Positions 25,430-34,282 of a stretch of 42,827 bases of DNA are shown here, piece by piece (the stretch's first letter is position 1; every line of letters begins with the position of its first letter). The position numbers and the translations under genes were made by a program. Source of the DNA: Alphaproteobacteria bacterium (GTDB taxonomy: Bacteria > Pseudomonadota > Alphaproteobacteria > Micavibrionales > UBA1664); contig JAGWXJ010000001.1 of the NCBI GenBank assembly GCA_018969935.1, positions 1 to 42,827 on the forward strand. The letters are read 5' to 3'. A model generated the notes under the pieces. It did no database searches. It had not been told where the DNA came from and was given only the letters and a program-made list of their open reading frames with translations.

Positions 25430-26161
25430 TCAATAGACTTCATGCACGGCTGATAAAAATTGCTGCAACCGCGCTGTTTTGGGGGCGTCCAGTATGTCAG
25501 GCCCGCCCCGCTCGGCCACGGTGCCGCCATCCATGAAAACGATCTGGTCGGCGCTTTTGCGGGCAAAGCCAATTTGGTGGGTTATCAGGAACACCCCTAT
25601 ATTACGCTCCTTAAGGTGTCCCAGTTTCGTCAGGATCTTGACTGTCTGCTCCACATCCAGGGCCGATGTTATTTCATCCAGCAGCAAATACCGTGGGTTA
25701 AGGATAAGCGCGCGGGCCATGGCCACACGCTGCCGCTGCCCGATAGACGCCTGATTGGGGTAACTGTCGATAAACCCCTGCATTTCAAAAAACGCTATAA
25801 GGCCTTCAATATCCTTCTCGGCCTTGGCAGCATCAATATTGCGGGCAGGCAGCAGTATGTTTTCGCGTAAAGTCAGATGCGGCCACAGGAATAGTGATTG
25901 GAAAACAGCCGTTAGTTTAGGCCATGGCGCAGGGGTGATGGCAGCCCCCTGCTGAAGCGGGAAACTGTAATCCTGCCCATCCAGCGATATGACACCGCTA
26001 TCAGGCAAATCAAGCAACGACAGCGCGCGCAGCAATGTCGTCTTGCCGGTGCCTGATGGGCCAATAACGCACGTAATGGTGCCGGGCGCGATGTCGACAT
26101 TCACATCACGTAAGACGGTCTTGCCGCCAAATGATTTCCCCAGCCCGCGCGTCGTAAGCAT
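25430..26161 (-). CDS. Amino-acid-type ABC transporter ATPase, variant signature
   Basis: A 243-aa ATPase of the polar amino acid (GlnQ/HisP-like) importer group. Walker A is GPSGTGKTT (about 33-41), the Q-loop region FQSLFLWPHLT, Walker B LLLDEITSALD, and the switch His lies in FLITHQIGFA. The ABC signature is ASIGQ instead of LSGGQ, with Ile in place of the first Gly; the Ser, second Gly and Gln remain. The rest of the machinery looks intact. The start overlaps the stop of the binding-protein gene by one base (TAATG), so the two are coupled. It is last in the order permease - binding protein - ATPase. Substrate is unknown. Confidence 0.9.
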   Translation of the reverse strand: MLTTRGLGKSFGGKTVLRDVNVDIAPGTITCVIGPSGTGKTTLLRALSLLDLPDSGVISLDGQDYSFPLQQGAAITPAPWPKLTAVFQSLFLWPHLTLRENILLPARNIDAAKAEKDIEGLIAFFEMQGFIDSYPNQASIGQRQRVAMARALILNPRYLLLDEITSALDVEQTVKILTKLGHLKERNIGVFLITHQIGFARKSADQIVFMDGGTVAERGGPDILDAPKTARLQQFLSAVHEVY

Positions 26162-26997
26162 TATTTCGGTGCCTCGTAAGGCTTAGCCACGCGGAGCAGG
26201 CTACCAGGGTATTTCTCGTACTTCGCAATAATCTTGTCCATGTGCCCGCTATTGATGATCTGGTTGAACGCGTTATCCAGCATGGCTTTGAATTTCACGT
26301 CGTCCATCGGCAAGGCAATCGTATCGGCAAATACGCGCATGGGTGCAAGGCGGGTCACGTTTTTAAGGGTATTGGGGTTCTTGGCTATAAAGTCTTCCGC
26401 CGTCCATGTTTCAAAAAAGCTCGCATCCGCCTTTTTGGTTGAGATAGCCAGAAGCTGCTCGGTTGTATCGCCCATATTCGGCAATGAAAGCACCTTCGCC
26501 TTCGGAAAATCCTGCCGCGCAATGATACCCGACATCTCCCCATCACCACTCACAATGGTCATGCTCTCGTTATCCAGCAGCGTAATATCCATATCAAAGC
26601 GCGTATCATCCACGCGCACATACGCATTCATGGGCGAGTAATAGAGCGGGCGGGAGAAAAACAGATATTTCCCTTCTGCAGGGTTTTCCCAGAAACCCAC
26701 ACAAATGGCATCAACACGGCCGGTACGGATGGAATCGACAGTCGTACCCCAGCCAACTTCCTCGGCCCACTCGATTTTAAGGTCAAGAAGGCGCGCAGCC
26801 TCCTCCATCACTTCGGGTATGATGCCTGAGAATGCCTTGGTGTTGGGGTCAATCATCACGGCTGGCGCGTACGGTATGTACCCGCAACGGATGGTTTTGG
26901 TACGCAGCACGCGGTCATAGGTGCTTTCCTTGGCATCCTCGGCAAAGGCTGGCATGGCAACCAGCAACATCAAGACAATCGCGAATAGTTTTTTCAT
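26161..26997 (-). CDS. Periplasmic amino-acid-type solute-binding protein
   Basis: A 278-aa SBP family 3 protein. It begins MKKLFAIVLMLLVAMPAFA with a clear signal peptide cleaved near AFA/ED. The mature part has the family pattern: KTIRCGYIPYAPAVMI, FSGIIPEVMEEAARLLDLKI, WGTTVDSIRTGRVDAICVGF and the later SFFETWTAEDF. AAAGG lies before the ATG at 26997; in-frame codons further upstream lie inside the permease gene and are not needed. It delivers substrate to the neighbouring permease and ATPase. Substrate cannot be told from sequence alone. Confidence 0.92.
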   Translation of the reverse strand: MKKLFAIVLMLLVAMPAFAEDAKESTYDRVLRTKTIRCGYIPYAPAVMIDPNTKAFSGIIPEVMEEAARLLDLKIEWAEEVGWGTTVDSIRTGRVDAICVGFWENPAEGKYLFFSRPLYYSPMNAYVRVDDTRFDMDITLLDNESMTIVSGDGEMSGIIARQDFPKAKVLSLPNMGDTTEQLLAISTKKADASFFETWTAEDFIAKNPNTLKNVTRLAPMRVFADTIALPMDDVKFKAMLDNAFNQIINSGHMDKIIAKYEKYPGSLLRVAKPYEAPK

Positions 26998-27001
26998 GGG
27001 G

Positions 27002-27667
27002 TTACCTTTCAGATAAATCACGGGTATAGCGGCCCTTGAGCCACAGGGCGAAGCCATTGACGGGCAGGCAGACAGCCAAAAAGAAAACGCCAAGGGCCGT
27101 ATAAATCTCGACAGGGCGGTATATCTGGGCATTGATGCGCTGCGCCGCCCTGAAAATTTCTTCAACTGAAATAAGGCTCGTAAACAGTGTGGTGTGCAGC
27201 ATCATGACCTGCAGCAAAAGTAAGGGCGGCAATATTTCACGTAAAATAAGCGGTATCTGGATTTTAAAAATCGTCTGCTCGCGCGTAAGGCCGGTCACCT
27301 TGGCGGCAGTCAGGTATTGTTGCGGAAAATCAACCAGCGCCCCGCGCACGATATCGGCAACCGAAAAGATATTGATAACCGAGAGCGTAAAAGCCCCCGT
27401 GTAAAATGGGTCGATAACCACATCGAACATCGCCTGCGCGGGATAATGCAGCCAGAACAGGAATACCAATATCGGCACCCCCGACAGCAAGAAAGATACG
27501 GTACGTGAAGGCAAGCCGATATAAATACGGTAACGCGCGCCCAATATGCCAAGCCCGCCACCGACAACGATGCCAGAGCCCCAGATAATAAGTGAAAGCT
27601 GCATCGTCACCCAAAGCCCGCTTAAAAAAGCGGGATAATAATTCATCAGGATGTCGAGAACGCTCAT
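27002..27667 (-). CDS. Amino-acid-type ABC transporter permease
   Basis: A 221-aa inner-membrane permease of the His/Glu/Gln/Arg group, with about five membrane helices. The first is in FLSGLWVTMQLSLIIWGSG, a family-typical opening. The cytoplasmic EAA-like loop is AKVTGLTREQTIFKIQIPLI, which couples to the ATPase. It is first in the three-gene minus-strand operon, and the binding protein follows after four bases. Only one permease gene is present, so the transporter is probably a homodimer. Confidence 0.9.
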   Translation of the reverse strand: MSVLDILMNYYPAFLSGLWVTMQLSLIIWGSGIVVGGGLGILGARYRIYIGLPSRTVSFLLSGVPILVFLFWLHYPAQAMFDVVIDPFYTGAFTLSVINIFSVADIVRGALVDFPQQYLTAAKVTGLTREQTIFKIQIPLILREILPPLLLLQVMMLHTTLFTSLISVEEIFRAAQRINAQIYRPVEIYTALGVFFLAVCLPVNGFALWLKGRYTRDLSER

Positions 27668-27675
27668 GCCCGCTT

Positions 27676-27681
27676 TTTATA
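27676..27681 (-). promoter_or_regulatory. -10 element of the ABC operon
   Basis: On the minus strand TATAAA lies eight bases before the ATG at 27667, with TTAGCG 17 bases upstream as a partial -35. The leader would be one to three bases, so this transcript may also be near-leaderless. Confidence 0.35.
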
Positions 27682-27716
27682 GCAAGTTTTGATGGTGCCG
27701 CTAAGGCACAAAAGCA

Positions 27717-28328
27717 CTATTGAAGCCGATATCCGGCTTCCGTAGTCATAAGAAACGTTGGGCTGGTCGGGTTGGTTTCGATTTTTTGCCGCAATCTGTA
27801 AACATGGGTTTCCAGAGTGTGCGTATCAAGCCCTGGGCGGTACCCCCACACCCGTTGCAGCAAGGTATCTTTGTCCAGTTCCTCGCCCTGCACATCAAAC
27901 AAAATGGCAAGCAATCGCACTTCGGTATCCGTCAGCGTAATCACACGCCCATCGGGGCTACGTAATGTCAGCCTTACAGGCTCGAGCGTCCAGCCGTTAT
28001 GCTGGCGTGGCTCGGCGGTATCAACAGCGTCTTGCGCAACCCCCTCAAGGGCCGTCAAAACATCCGCCAAAGCCGCGGGAATTGGCATGTTTCGCCTTTG
28101 CTCATCCTCGGCATCATCATCCCTTCGCCCACCTAATATAACGGCTGGCCCGCCGGCCGGGTCGTATTGGCCCATGCCCGATGGGCACACAAGGGTGACA
28201 TACGGTACCTCCGACTCGAGCGCGAGCGTCAGCGCCCCCGCGCTGCCGTTGCCCAAAATATCGGCAAAAGCCTGATATTCATGGACATTTTCAGCAATAA
28301 CACGGACAGGGATGCGTGATAGAAGCAT
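27717..28328 (-). CDS. Response-regulator-like protein with degenerate receiver and winged-helix DNA-binding domain
   Basis: The C-terminal half is a clear OmpR-type winged helix (TDTEVRLLAILFDVQG, LLQRVWGYRPGLDTHTLETH, then VYRLRQKI and TEAGYRLQ). The N-terminal half keeps the length and hydrophobic pattern of a receiver domain. However, the acidic pair is replaced (VIAEN instead of VDDD) and the phospho-acceptor position reads VTLVCPSG with no Asp. It is probably a phosphorylation-independent regulator. The ATG at 28328 gives 203 aa and leaves room for divergent promoters; longer starts at ATG 28370 or GTG 28400 are possible. It diverges from an unknown gene at 28420 and lies upstream of the ABC operon on the same strand, either of which it may control. 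Confidence 0.8.
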   Translation of the reverse strand: MLLSRIPVRVIAENVHEYQAFADILGNGSAGALTLALESEVPYVTLVCPSGMGQYDPAGGPAVILGGRRDDDAEDEQRRNMPIPAALADVLTALEGVAQDAVDTAEPRQHNGWTLEPVRLTLRSPDGRVITLTDTEVRLLAILFDVQGEELDKDTLLQRVWGYRPGLDTHTLETHVYRLRQKIETNPTSPTFLMTTEAGYRLQ

Positions 28329-28419
28329 ATCCGTAGTCTGGCACGGGCCTTGCACCTTGGTAAAGGCCATGAAGCTGATCGCATCATCCCCTTTGCCCAC
28401 ACCCTCGAATACCGAGGTA

Positions 28420-28965
28420 ATGACGGCTCATAAAAACCGTTTTTCCGTATCGCGCACGGCAGGGTCGATGCCTGTCTATACACCGTCAGTCACACCGTCA
28501 TCATTTGCGACGCCGGAGGCATCAACATCACTGGCATCGGCATCATCCGATACAACATCGTTCAAGGATGTTCTAGATGTCATAAACCCGCTTCAACACA
28601 TTCCTGTTGTCAGCACTTTTTACCGAAAAGCTAGCGGCGATGAAATAAGTCCAGTGGCTCGCGTTATCGGCGGCGCCATCTTTGGCGGCCCGATTGGCGG
28701 GGCTTTGGCGCTGGCAGACACCGCCATCAAAATGGAAACAGGGAGCACAGTCGGCGAAAAAATTTTGAATCTGGTCAGCAGCGATAAGGAAAATACATCA
28801 ACGGCGGATATATCACCAGATACCGTGATGCATGTTGCATTACGAAAATCGGGGGCGCCTCGTATGGCAGGCTCAATACCCGTGTGGGGTGGTAATACCG
28901 CACCGGAAACCCGATTTGCCGCTATGGTGCATGGTCTGACATCAGAAAATAACCATATCTCGTAG
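28420..28965 (+). CDS. Conserved-looking hypothetical protein with Gly-rich hydrophobic segment
   Basis: A 181-aa protein starting at ATG 28420 behind GAGGT. The first 60 residues are Ser/Thr/Pro/Ala-rich and probably disordered. The core (about residues 60-125) reads DVINPLQHIPVVSTFYRKAS and then VIGGAIFGGPIGGALALAD. This combination, a NPLQHIPVVSTxYR block followed by a glycine-zipper-like helix, is familiar from alphaproteobacterial hypothetical proteins, but I know no function. The Gly-rich helix could insert in a membrane or pack in a pore-like assembly. It diverges from the atypical regulator, which suggests that regulator controls it. Confidence 0.75.
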   Translation: MTAHKNRFSVSRTAGSMPVYTPSVTPSSFATPEASTSLASASSDTTSFKDVLDVINPLQHIPVVSTFYRKASGDEISPVARVIGGAIFGGPIGGALALADTAIKMETGSTVGEKILNLVSSDKENTSTADISPDTVMHVALRKSGAPRMAGSIPVWGGNTAPETRFAAMVHGLTSENNHIS

Positions 28966-29044
28966 GCCAACGACTTTTCACATACTAGATATTGACGCCT
29001 CTATCAGAATCACCTGAAAATTGTTCTCAACAACAGGGGGCTTC

Positions 29045-29281
29045 ATGACAACATTACCGCTTTCAGCCATTCGCGAACTTCGCCTTATGGAGGAGTATTT
29101 CGAGCCCGAAAACGCCGTGATGTTCGAATCGGACCTCATAGAAGCCCACGGGCAGGATACTATCTGGGGCGCCATCGACGACGGGATCCTCGAACACCGC
29201 CGCCTGCCCTTCCGTGACGGGCGTGAGCGCTGCATCTGCTGGCTCACCGAAAAAGGCCGTAAACTGGCAGACGCCGAATAG
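29045..29281 (+). CDS. Small hypothetical protein, 78 aa
   Basis: The ATG at 29045 follows a GGGGG run with suitable spacing; an extension to 29021 would bypass it. The 78-aa product is acidic and soluble. The order of helix (SAIRELRLMEEYF), helix (MFESDLIEAHG, then IWGAIDDGIL) and a strand pair around the RERCICWLTEKGRKL end is reminiscent of a small winged-helix fold. I do not assign a family. It stands alone on the plus strand between the previous gene and a lipoprotein gene. Confidence 0.65.
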   Translation: MTTLPLSAIRELRLMEEYFEPENAVMFESDLIEAHGQDTIWGAIDDGILEHRRLPFRDGRERCICWLTEKGRKLADAE

Positions 29282-29363
29282 CATTGCCCCACATTGCTAA
29301 TCCCCCTTGCGCGGATTGGGCGCATCTTTATCATCATAAAAAAACACCACACCAAGAGGCCCC

Positions 29364-29963
29364 ATGAGCCGCCTGCTCCTCCTTGCCCTTTCCCTTGTTG
29401 CCACGATTGGCCTTTCTGCCTGCAGCTCGCTGGAATCCCCACCCCCTTCCTCCATGCGGAGCTTCAAGACCTATAACTACGATGCCGTAGACGCACTTCT
29501 GGACCGCGCGGGTAAAAACATCACAAAAACAACGCCAATGCTTGTTGGCACGGTGGGCGATGTAAACGACGTCGAATCGTCTTCAACCCTTGGCCGCACG
29601 ATTACCGAACAGGTTAGCGGCCGTCTGGCCCAAAAAGGCTACAAAGTGGCCGAACTCAAACTCCGTCAGGGCATCAACGTCCAGCAAGGCGGCGTAACAC
29701 CGGCAGCCTCGGGTGAATTCCTCCTCAGCCGCGATGTCCGCAACATTTCGGCCGAACATAAAGCAGCAGCAGCCATCACCGGTACCTACTCGGTTGGCGC
29801 CAGCAAGGTTCTGGTCAACCTCCGCCTCATCGACATCCGCTCGGGCAATGTCATCACCGGCTACGATTACGAGCTGCCCAAAACAGCCGATGTCATGGCG
29901 ATGATCAGCAACAAGGGCACATCGGGCTATACGTTCTTCTCGCCCGATTACGCATATCAGTAA
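29364..29963 (+). CDS. FlgO-like outer-membrane lipoprotein
   Basis: A 199-aa lipoprotein: the leader MSRLLLLALSLVATIGLSAC ends in the lipobox LSAC, so the mature protein starts at Cys20. The rest matches the FlgO domain: an N-terminal DAVDALLDRAGKNI, then MLVGTVGDVNDVESSSTLGR, QVSGRLAQKGYKVAELKL, and a core with AITGTYSVGASKVLVNLRLI. FlgO in Vibrio supports flagellar function at the outer membrane, but many members occur away from flagellar genes, as here. AAGAGG precedes the start. It is expressed alone; no clear terminator follows. Confidence 0.8.
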   Translation: MSRLLLLALSLVATIGLSACSSLESPPPSSMRSFKTYNYDAVDALLDRAGKNITKTTPMLVGTVGDVNDVESSSTLGRTITEQVSGRLAQKGYKVAELKLRQGINVQQGGVTPAASGEFLLSRDVRNISAEHKAAAAITGTYSVGASKVLVNLRLIDIRSGNVITGYDYELPKTADVMAMISNKGTSGYTFFSPDYAYQ

Positions 29964-30071
29964 CCATCCGGACACTATGGGAAGGTTTGGGCACGGCGCA
30001 GGCGCGTCGGGCATCAAACTGCCCTTAATCCGTCTAGGAAAAACGGCCATTTAGGCATATATTGAATCTCT

Positions 30072-30425
30072 ATGGATCAGGATATCCCGAACACTCCCTC
30101 CGGCCCCGACGGTGGCCGTGAAGGCCGCGAATCCGGTGCCGGCGTCATGCTCAAGGCACGCCCGAAAACGCGCCGCCCTTCCATGTACAAGGTTCTGCTC
30201 CTAAATGATGATTTCACGCCGATGGATTTCGTGGTCCACATCCTCGAAAAATTCTTCGGCAAAACACGCGCGGAGGCGACGGACATCATGCTCCACGTCC
30301 ACCGCCGTGGTGTCGGCATCTGCGGGATATACACCTACGAGATTGCCGAAACAAAAGTAACGCAGGTCATGGATTACGCCCGCGCCCGCGAACAACCGCT
30401 TCAATGCACGATGGAAAAGGAGTAA
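30072..30425 (+). CDS. clpS: ATP-dependent Clp protease adaptor ClpS
   Basis: ClpS binds proteins with N-degron residues and hands them to ClpA. The 117-aa protein has a disordered N-terminal tail of about 30 residues, needed for delivery. The conserved core is VLLNDDFTPMDFVVHILEKF (Asn-Asp pair of the specificity pocket) and MLHVHRRGVGICGIYTYEIA, with the pocket His. It is seven bases upstream of clpA, the standard pairing. It has no good Shine-Dalgarno; a TATATT lies eight bases before the ATG, so a nearly leaderless message is possible. Confidence 0.96.
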   Translation: MDQDIPNTPSGPDGGREGRESGAGVMLKARPKTRRPSMYKVLLLNDDFTPMDFVVHILEKFFGKTRAEATDIMLHVHRRGVGICGIYTYEIAETKVTQVMDYARAREQPLQCTMEKE

Positions 30426-30432
30426 CACGCCA

Positions 30433-32733
30433 ATGCTCTCTAAAAACCTCGAAAACACCCTCCATCGTGCCCTCGATCTTGCGACCGCGCGCCGCCACGA
30501 ATACGCAACGCTCGAACACCTGCTCATGGCCCTCACCGATGACCCCGATGCGCTGGCCGTCATGCGCGCTTGCGGCGCCAACCTTGATGATTTGCGCGAG
30601 GGTCTGACCCGCTACCTCGATACCGAGTTGATGAACCTCATCAACCCTTCCATCGAGGAAGCAAAGCCCACAACCGGCTTCCAGCGCGTCCTCCAGCGTG
30701 CAGCCATCCACGTCCAGTCCTCTGGCCGCGAGGAAGTGACGGGCGCAAACGTGCTTGTGGCCCTGTTCTCGGAACGTGAATCGCATGCCGTCTTCTTCCT
30801 GACAGAACAGGACATGACGCGCTTTGACGCCGTCAACTACATCAGCCACGGCATTGCAAAGGTAGCGGGCGTGGATGCGCCCAAAACCCCGCGCGCCACA
30901 GGCAGCTCGGTTGACGAGGAAAACGAGGACATCAAAAAAGGTGCCGACGCCCTCAAGGCCTACTGCATCAACCTCAACGAAAAATCGAAGGCCGGCAAAA
31001 TCGACCCGCTCATCGGCCGCGAGAAGGAAGTCGAACGCACGATCCAGATTCTCTGCCGCCGCTCCAAAAACAACCCGCTTTATGTAGGCGACCCCGGCGT
31101 CGGCAAAACCGCAATTGCCGAAGGCCTTGCCCGCCGCATCGTGGAAGGCAAGGTACCCGCCGTCCTCAAGCGCAGCGTCATTTACTCCCTCGATATGGGC
31201 ACGTTATTGGCGGGCACCCGCTACCGCGGCGATTTCGAGGAACGTTTAAAGGCCGTCATCACCCAAATCGAAAAGACCGATGGCGCGGTGCTTTTCATCG
31301 ATGAAATCCACACCGTCATCGGCGCTGGCGCAACATCGGGCGGCGCAATGGATGCTTCGAACCTGCTTAAACCGGCTCTTTCCAACGGCTCCATCCGTTG
31401 CATCGGCTCGACCACCTATAAGGAATACCGCCAGCACTTCGAAAAGGACCGCGCGCTCGTCCGCCGCTTCCAGAAAATCGATGTCGTGGAACCCACAATC
31501 GAGGACGCCGTGAAAATCCTCATGGGCCTCAAGGAAACCTACGAGAAACATCACAACCTCAAATTCTCGGATGACGCGGTCCGCGCCGCAGTCGAGCTGT
31601 CGGCCAAATACATCAACGACCGCAAACTGCCCGATAAAGCCATCGATGTTATCGATGAAGCTGGCGCATCCCAGATGCTGCTGGCGGAAGCCGATCGCAA
31701 GGATGTAATCGGCGTCGAGGAAGTCGAAATGGTCGTTGCCTCGATCGCCCGCATCCCGCCCAAATCCGTCAGCAAGGATGACCGCGAGGTCATACGCAAC
31801 CTCGAGCGCGATTTGCGCACCCTTGTCTTCGGGCAGGATCAGGCAATCACGGTTCTGGCCGACGCGATTAAAATGTCCCGCGCTGGCCTGCGCGATGAAG
31901 GCAAGCCGATTGGTTGCTACCTGTTCTCCGGCCCCACGGGCGTCGGTAAAACGGAAGTGGCAAAGCAACTGGCCAAAACATTGGGCGTAGACCTCAAACG
32001 CTTCGATATGTCCGAATACATGGAACGCCACGCGGTCAGCCGCCTTATCGGTGCCCCTCCGGGCTATGTCGGTTACGATCAGGGCGGCCTTCTGACCGAC
32101 GCGATTGACCAGAATCCGCACTGCGTCCTGCTGCTCGATGAAATCGAGAAAGCACACCCCGATATCTACAACATCCTGTTGCAGGTGATGGATTACGGCC
32201 GCCTGACCGACAACAACGGCAAAACGGTCGACTTCCGCAACGTCATCCTCATCATGACGACCAACGCGGGCGCCGCCGCCATGGCCAAGGCCCCGATGGG
32301 CTTTGAAAGGCCCTACCGTACGGACGAGGATGTGGAGGCGATTAACACCATGTTCACGCCTGAATTCCGCAACCGCCTTGATGCCATCGTGCCGTTCAAA
32401 AACCTGACGCCCGATATCGTGGCCCGCGTGGTCGACAAATTCGTAATCCAGCTGGAAACCCAGTTGGGTGACCGCGATGTCACGATTGTCCTGACCGACG
32501 CCGCTCGCGCCTATCTGGCCGACAAGGGCTACGATGCAGCCATGGGTGCAAGGCCGCTGGCCCGCCTGATACAGGACAAAATCAAAAAACCGCTGGCCGA
32601 TGAACTCCTCTTCGGCAAACTGGTAAACGGTGGCGCTGCCCGCGTGGATTACGACGGCGAGAAAATCGTCTTCACCTTCCCCGATGCGGCACCAAAAGCC
32701 CTGCCCAAAGCCCGTGAGTCGCAAGACGCATGA
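30433..32733 (+). CDS. clpA: ATP-dependent Clp protease ATP-binding subunit ClpA
   Basis: Unfoldase of the ClpAP protease. The 766-aa protein has the full layout: an N-terminal domain (about 1-145), D1 with GDPGVGKTA, pore loop GTRYRGDFE and Walker B VLFIDE, and D2 with GPTGVGKTE and VLLLDEIEKAHPD. A ClpP-docking loop APMGF (the IGF/L loop) shows that it works with ClpP. The arginine-finger and sensor regions are present, including TPEFRNRLD. It follows clpS by seven bases, and its stop overlaps the start of the next gene (ATGA). It serves as the complete comparison for the lone D1-like ATPase at 7741. Confidence 0.97.
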   Translation: MLSKNLENTLHRALDLATARRHEYATLEHLLMALTDDPDALAVMRACGANLDDLREGLTRYLDTELMNLINPSIEEAKPTTGFQRVLQRAAIHVQSSGREEVTGANVLVALFSERESHAVFFLTEQDMTRFDAVNYISHGIAKVAGVDAPKTPRATGSSVDEENEDIKKGADALKAYCINLNEKSKAGKIDPLIGREKEVERTIQILCRRSKNNPLYVGDPGVGKTAIAEGLARRIVEGKVPAVLKRSVIYSLDMGTLLAGTRYRGDFEERLKAVITQIEKTDGAVLFIDEIHTVIGAGATSGGAMDASNLLKPALSNGSIRCIGSTTYKEYRQHFEKDRALVRRFQKIDVVEPTIEDAVKILMGLKETYEKHHNLKFSDDAVRAAVELSAKYINDRKLPDKAIDVIDEAGASQMLLAEADRKDVIGVEEVEMVVASIARIPPKSVSKDDREVIRNLERDLRTLVFGQDQAITVLADAIKMSRAGLRDEGKPIGCYLFSGPTGVGKTEVAKQLAKTLGVDLKRFDMSEYMERHAVSRLIGAPPGYVGYDQGGLLTDAIDQNPHCVLLLDEIEKAHPDIYNILLQVMDYGRLTDNNGKTVDFRNVILIMTTNAGAAAMAKAPMGFERPYRTDEDVEAINTMFTPEFRNRLDAIVPFKNLTPDIVARVVDKFVIQLETQLGDRDVTIVLTDAARAYLADKGYDAAMGARPLARLIQDKIKKPLADELLFGKLVNGGAARVDYDGEKIVFTFPDAAPKALPKARESQDA

Positions 32734-33860
32734 GCCTGAACGGAAAACTCGGCAAATGGGTGGATGCAGGGCTGATAACCGCAGCCCAGCGTGACGCCAT
32801 TCAGGAACACGAACGCAAATTTGCAGGTTCGCGCTGGAAAGCGGGCATGGCTTCAAGCGGCCTCTTGTCGGTTGTATTGGGCCTGTCACTTATCGTTGCA
32901 GCCAACTGGCAATTCATATCGTCCGATATAAAACTGGTTGGCCACATCATCATCAACCTGGCCCTTAGCGTGCTTGTCTGGAAATGGCACGGCAACCCCG
33001 CCCGCAAAACACACGCAGAAGTCGCTTTGTTTTTACTCTGGGGCCTCACCCTCACGTTCATCGCCCTCATCGGGCAGATATTCCAGCTAAGCGGCCACGT
33101 CTACGAAGCCATACGACTCTGGTTCTGGATAACAACGCCGATGGTGCTGCTATTCGCGCAAGGGCGCTACATGGCGCGCCTCTGGGCTGTTGCGTTTATC
33201 ATTTATGTACCGTTCGATATTCTAAGCACCACGTGGGACGCAACGGAAAGCTGGAACATCCGTAAATCCGTCCTGTTGGGCACAGCGCTTTTGTTACCGC
33301 TTGGCATCTGGTTTTTGGGGCGCTGGCAGCGTTTTGCATCGGCAAGGCAGGAAGTGGCCGCAACACTGCGGCGCTTGGCCGTATTCACGGCGCTTGCTGC
33401 GGCATCTGTCGCAACACTCGAATTCTACGATAACTTCTACTACAGCTATTCTGTATTCGTGCCGCTGGCTTTTGCTGTGCTTTCCATCGCTTTGCGTTTT
33501 GCCTTGAACAGGCAGACGCAATTTACCGCCGATGATAAACTGACCATAGACCTACTTTGCCTGTGTGGTCTTTATTGCACACTTCCCTTCCTGTCTTATG
33601 CCCTCAGCGACTTGTGGGCCATGCTGCACTTCATCGCACTGTGGGGCCTAGCTGCTGCAATCTGGCAGCAACAGGGGCATGCAAAATATGTCAGTCATGC
33701 CGTAACACTTATCAGCCTGCGTATCTTCATCGGCTTCCTTGAAATATTCGGCGGGCTCATGCTTTCGGGTTTCGGTTTCATCGGTATCGGCTTGCTGTTA
33801 ATGGGCATAGGCTGGGCCACCCGCAAGGTGCAGGCACGTCTGAAGGGCGGTGTATCATGA
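32730..33860 (+). CDS. DUF2157 multi-pass membrane protein
   Basis: A 376-aa protein. The N-terminal cytosolic part (KWVDAGLITAAQRDAIQEHE) matches the DUF2157 opening, in which a helical pair precedes the first membrane helix (SSGLLSVVLGLSLIVAANW). About ten hydrophobic helices follow, ending in a Gly/Met/Leu-rich pair and a Lys/Arg tail. DUF2157 has no known function. Its start overlaps the clpA stop, and its stop overlaps the next gene, a GDYXXLXY protein, so the two membrane proteins are co-produced. They occur together in other bacteria, which suggests a joint function. Confidence 0.88.
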   Translation: MSLNGKLGKWVDAGLITAAQRDAIQEHERKFAGSRWKAGMASSGLLSVVLGLSLIVAANWQFISSDIKLVGHIIINLALSVLVWKWHGNPARKTHAEVALFLLWGLTLTFIALIGQIFQLSGHVYEAIRLWFWITTPMVLLFAQGRYMARLWAVAFIIYVPFDILSTTWDATESWNIRKSVLLGTALLLPLGIWFLGRWQRFASARQEVAATLRRLAVFTALAAASVATLEFYDNFYYSYSVFVPLAFAVLSIALRFALNRQTQFTADDKLTIDLLCLCGLYCTLPFLSYALSDLWAMLHFIALWGLAAAIWQQQGHAKYVSHAVTLISLRIFIGFLEIFGGLMLSGFGFIGIGLLLMGIGWATRKVQARLKGGVS

Positions 33861-34282
33861 CACGCAAACTCTCGCTGCTCGCATTACTGCTTCCAACCAT
33901 TGTGCTGCTCGGCTGGGTCGGCTGCCTCACATGGCGTTATAACCACGCCCCTGCTTATGATGTTGTGATAACCGGCTACGACCCGCGCGACATTGTGTAC
34001 GGCAAATACCTCATGTTCACCTTTGACTGGCAAAACCCCCAAAGCAGCAAACCTGCTGATGTCGATATGGCAAGCCTGCCCACATCAGGGCGCTTTTATG
34101 TACCCGAGTGGGATGCGATGGATTTGCAAACCATGATCCAGCGTAACGAGGGCCATGTGTTTATGGCCAACGCTGCCCTTACAGGTAAAAACGCGATGGT
34201 GCGTAACCTGCGTATTGATGGCCAGCCATGGCAGGAAGCCCTTGCCGCATGGCGCAAAACAAAACAGAATGGCCCCCAATGA
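33857..34282 (+). CDS. GDYXXLXY-domain membrane-anchored protein
   Basis: A 141-aa protein with one N-terminal membrane helix (about residues 5-25) and an extracytoplasmic domain. The segment VVITGYDPRDIVYGKYLMFTF corresponds to the family hallmark in which DPRD is followed by G-D/K-Y-x-x-L-x-Y; here the second half reads GKYLMFTF. The family commonly sits beside DUF2157 proteins, as it does here, and its role is unknown. Both ends overlap neighbours by ATGA. Confidence 0.82.
   Translation: MTRKLSLLALLLPTIVLLGWVGCLTWRYNHAPAYDVVITGYDPRDIVYGKYLMFTFDWQNPQSSKPADVDMASLPTSGRFYVPEWDAMDLQTMIQRNEGHVFMANAALTGKNAMVRNLRIDGQPWQEALAAWRKTKQNGPQ

Noticed and set aside
31246..32889. Long open frame of about 547 codons on the minus strand
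   Set aside because: It is the antisense shadow of clpA, with no ribosome site and no recognisable domain.
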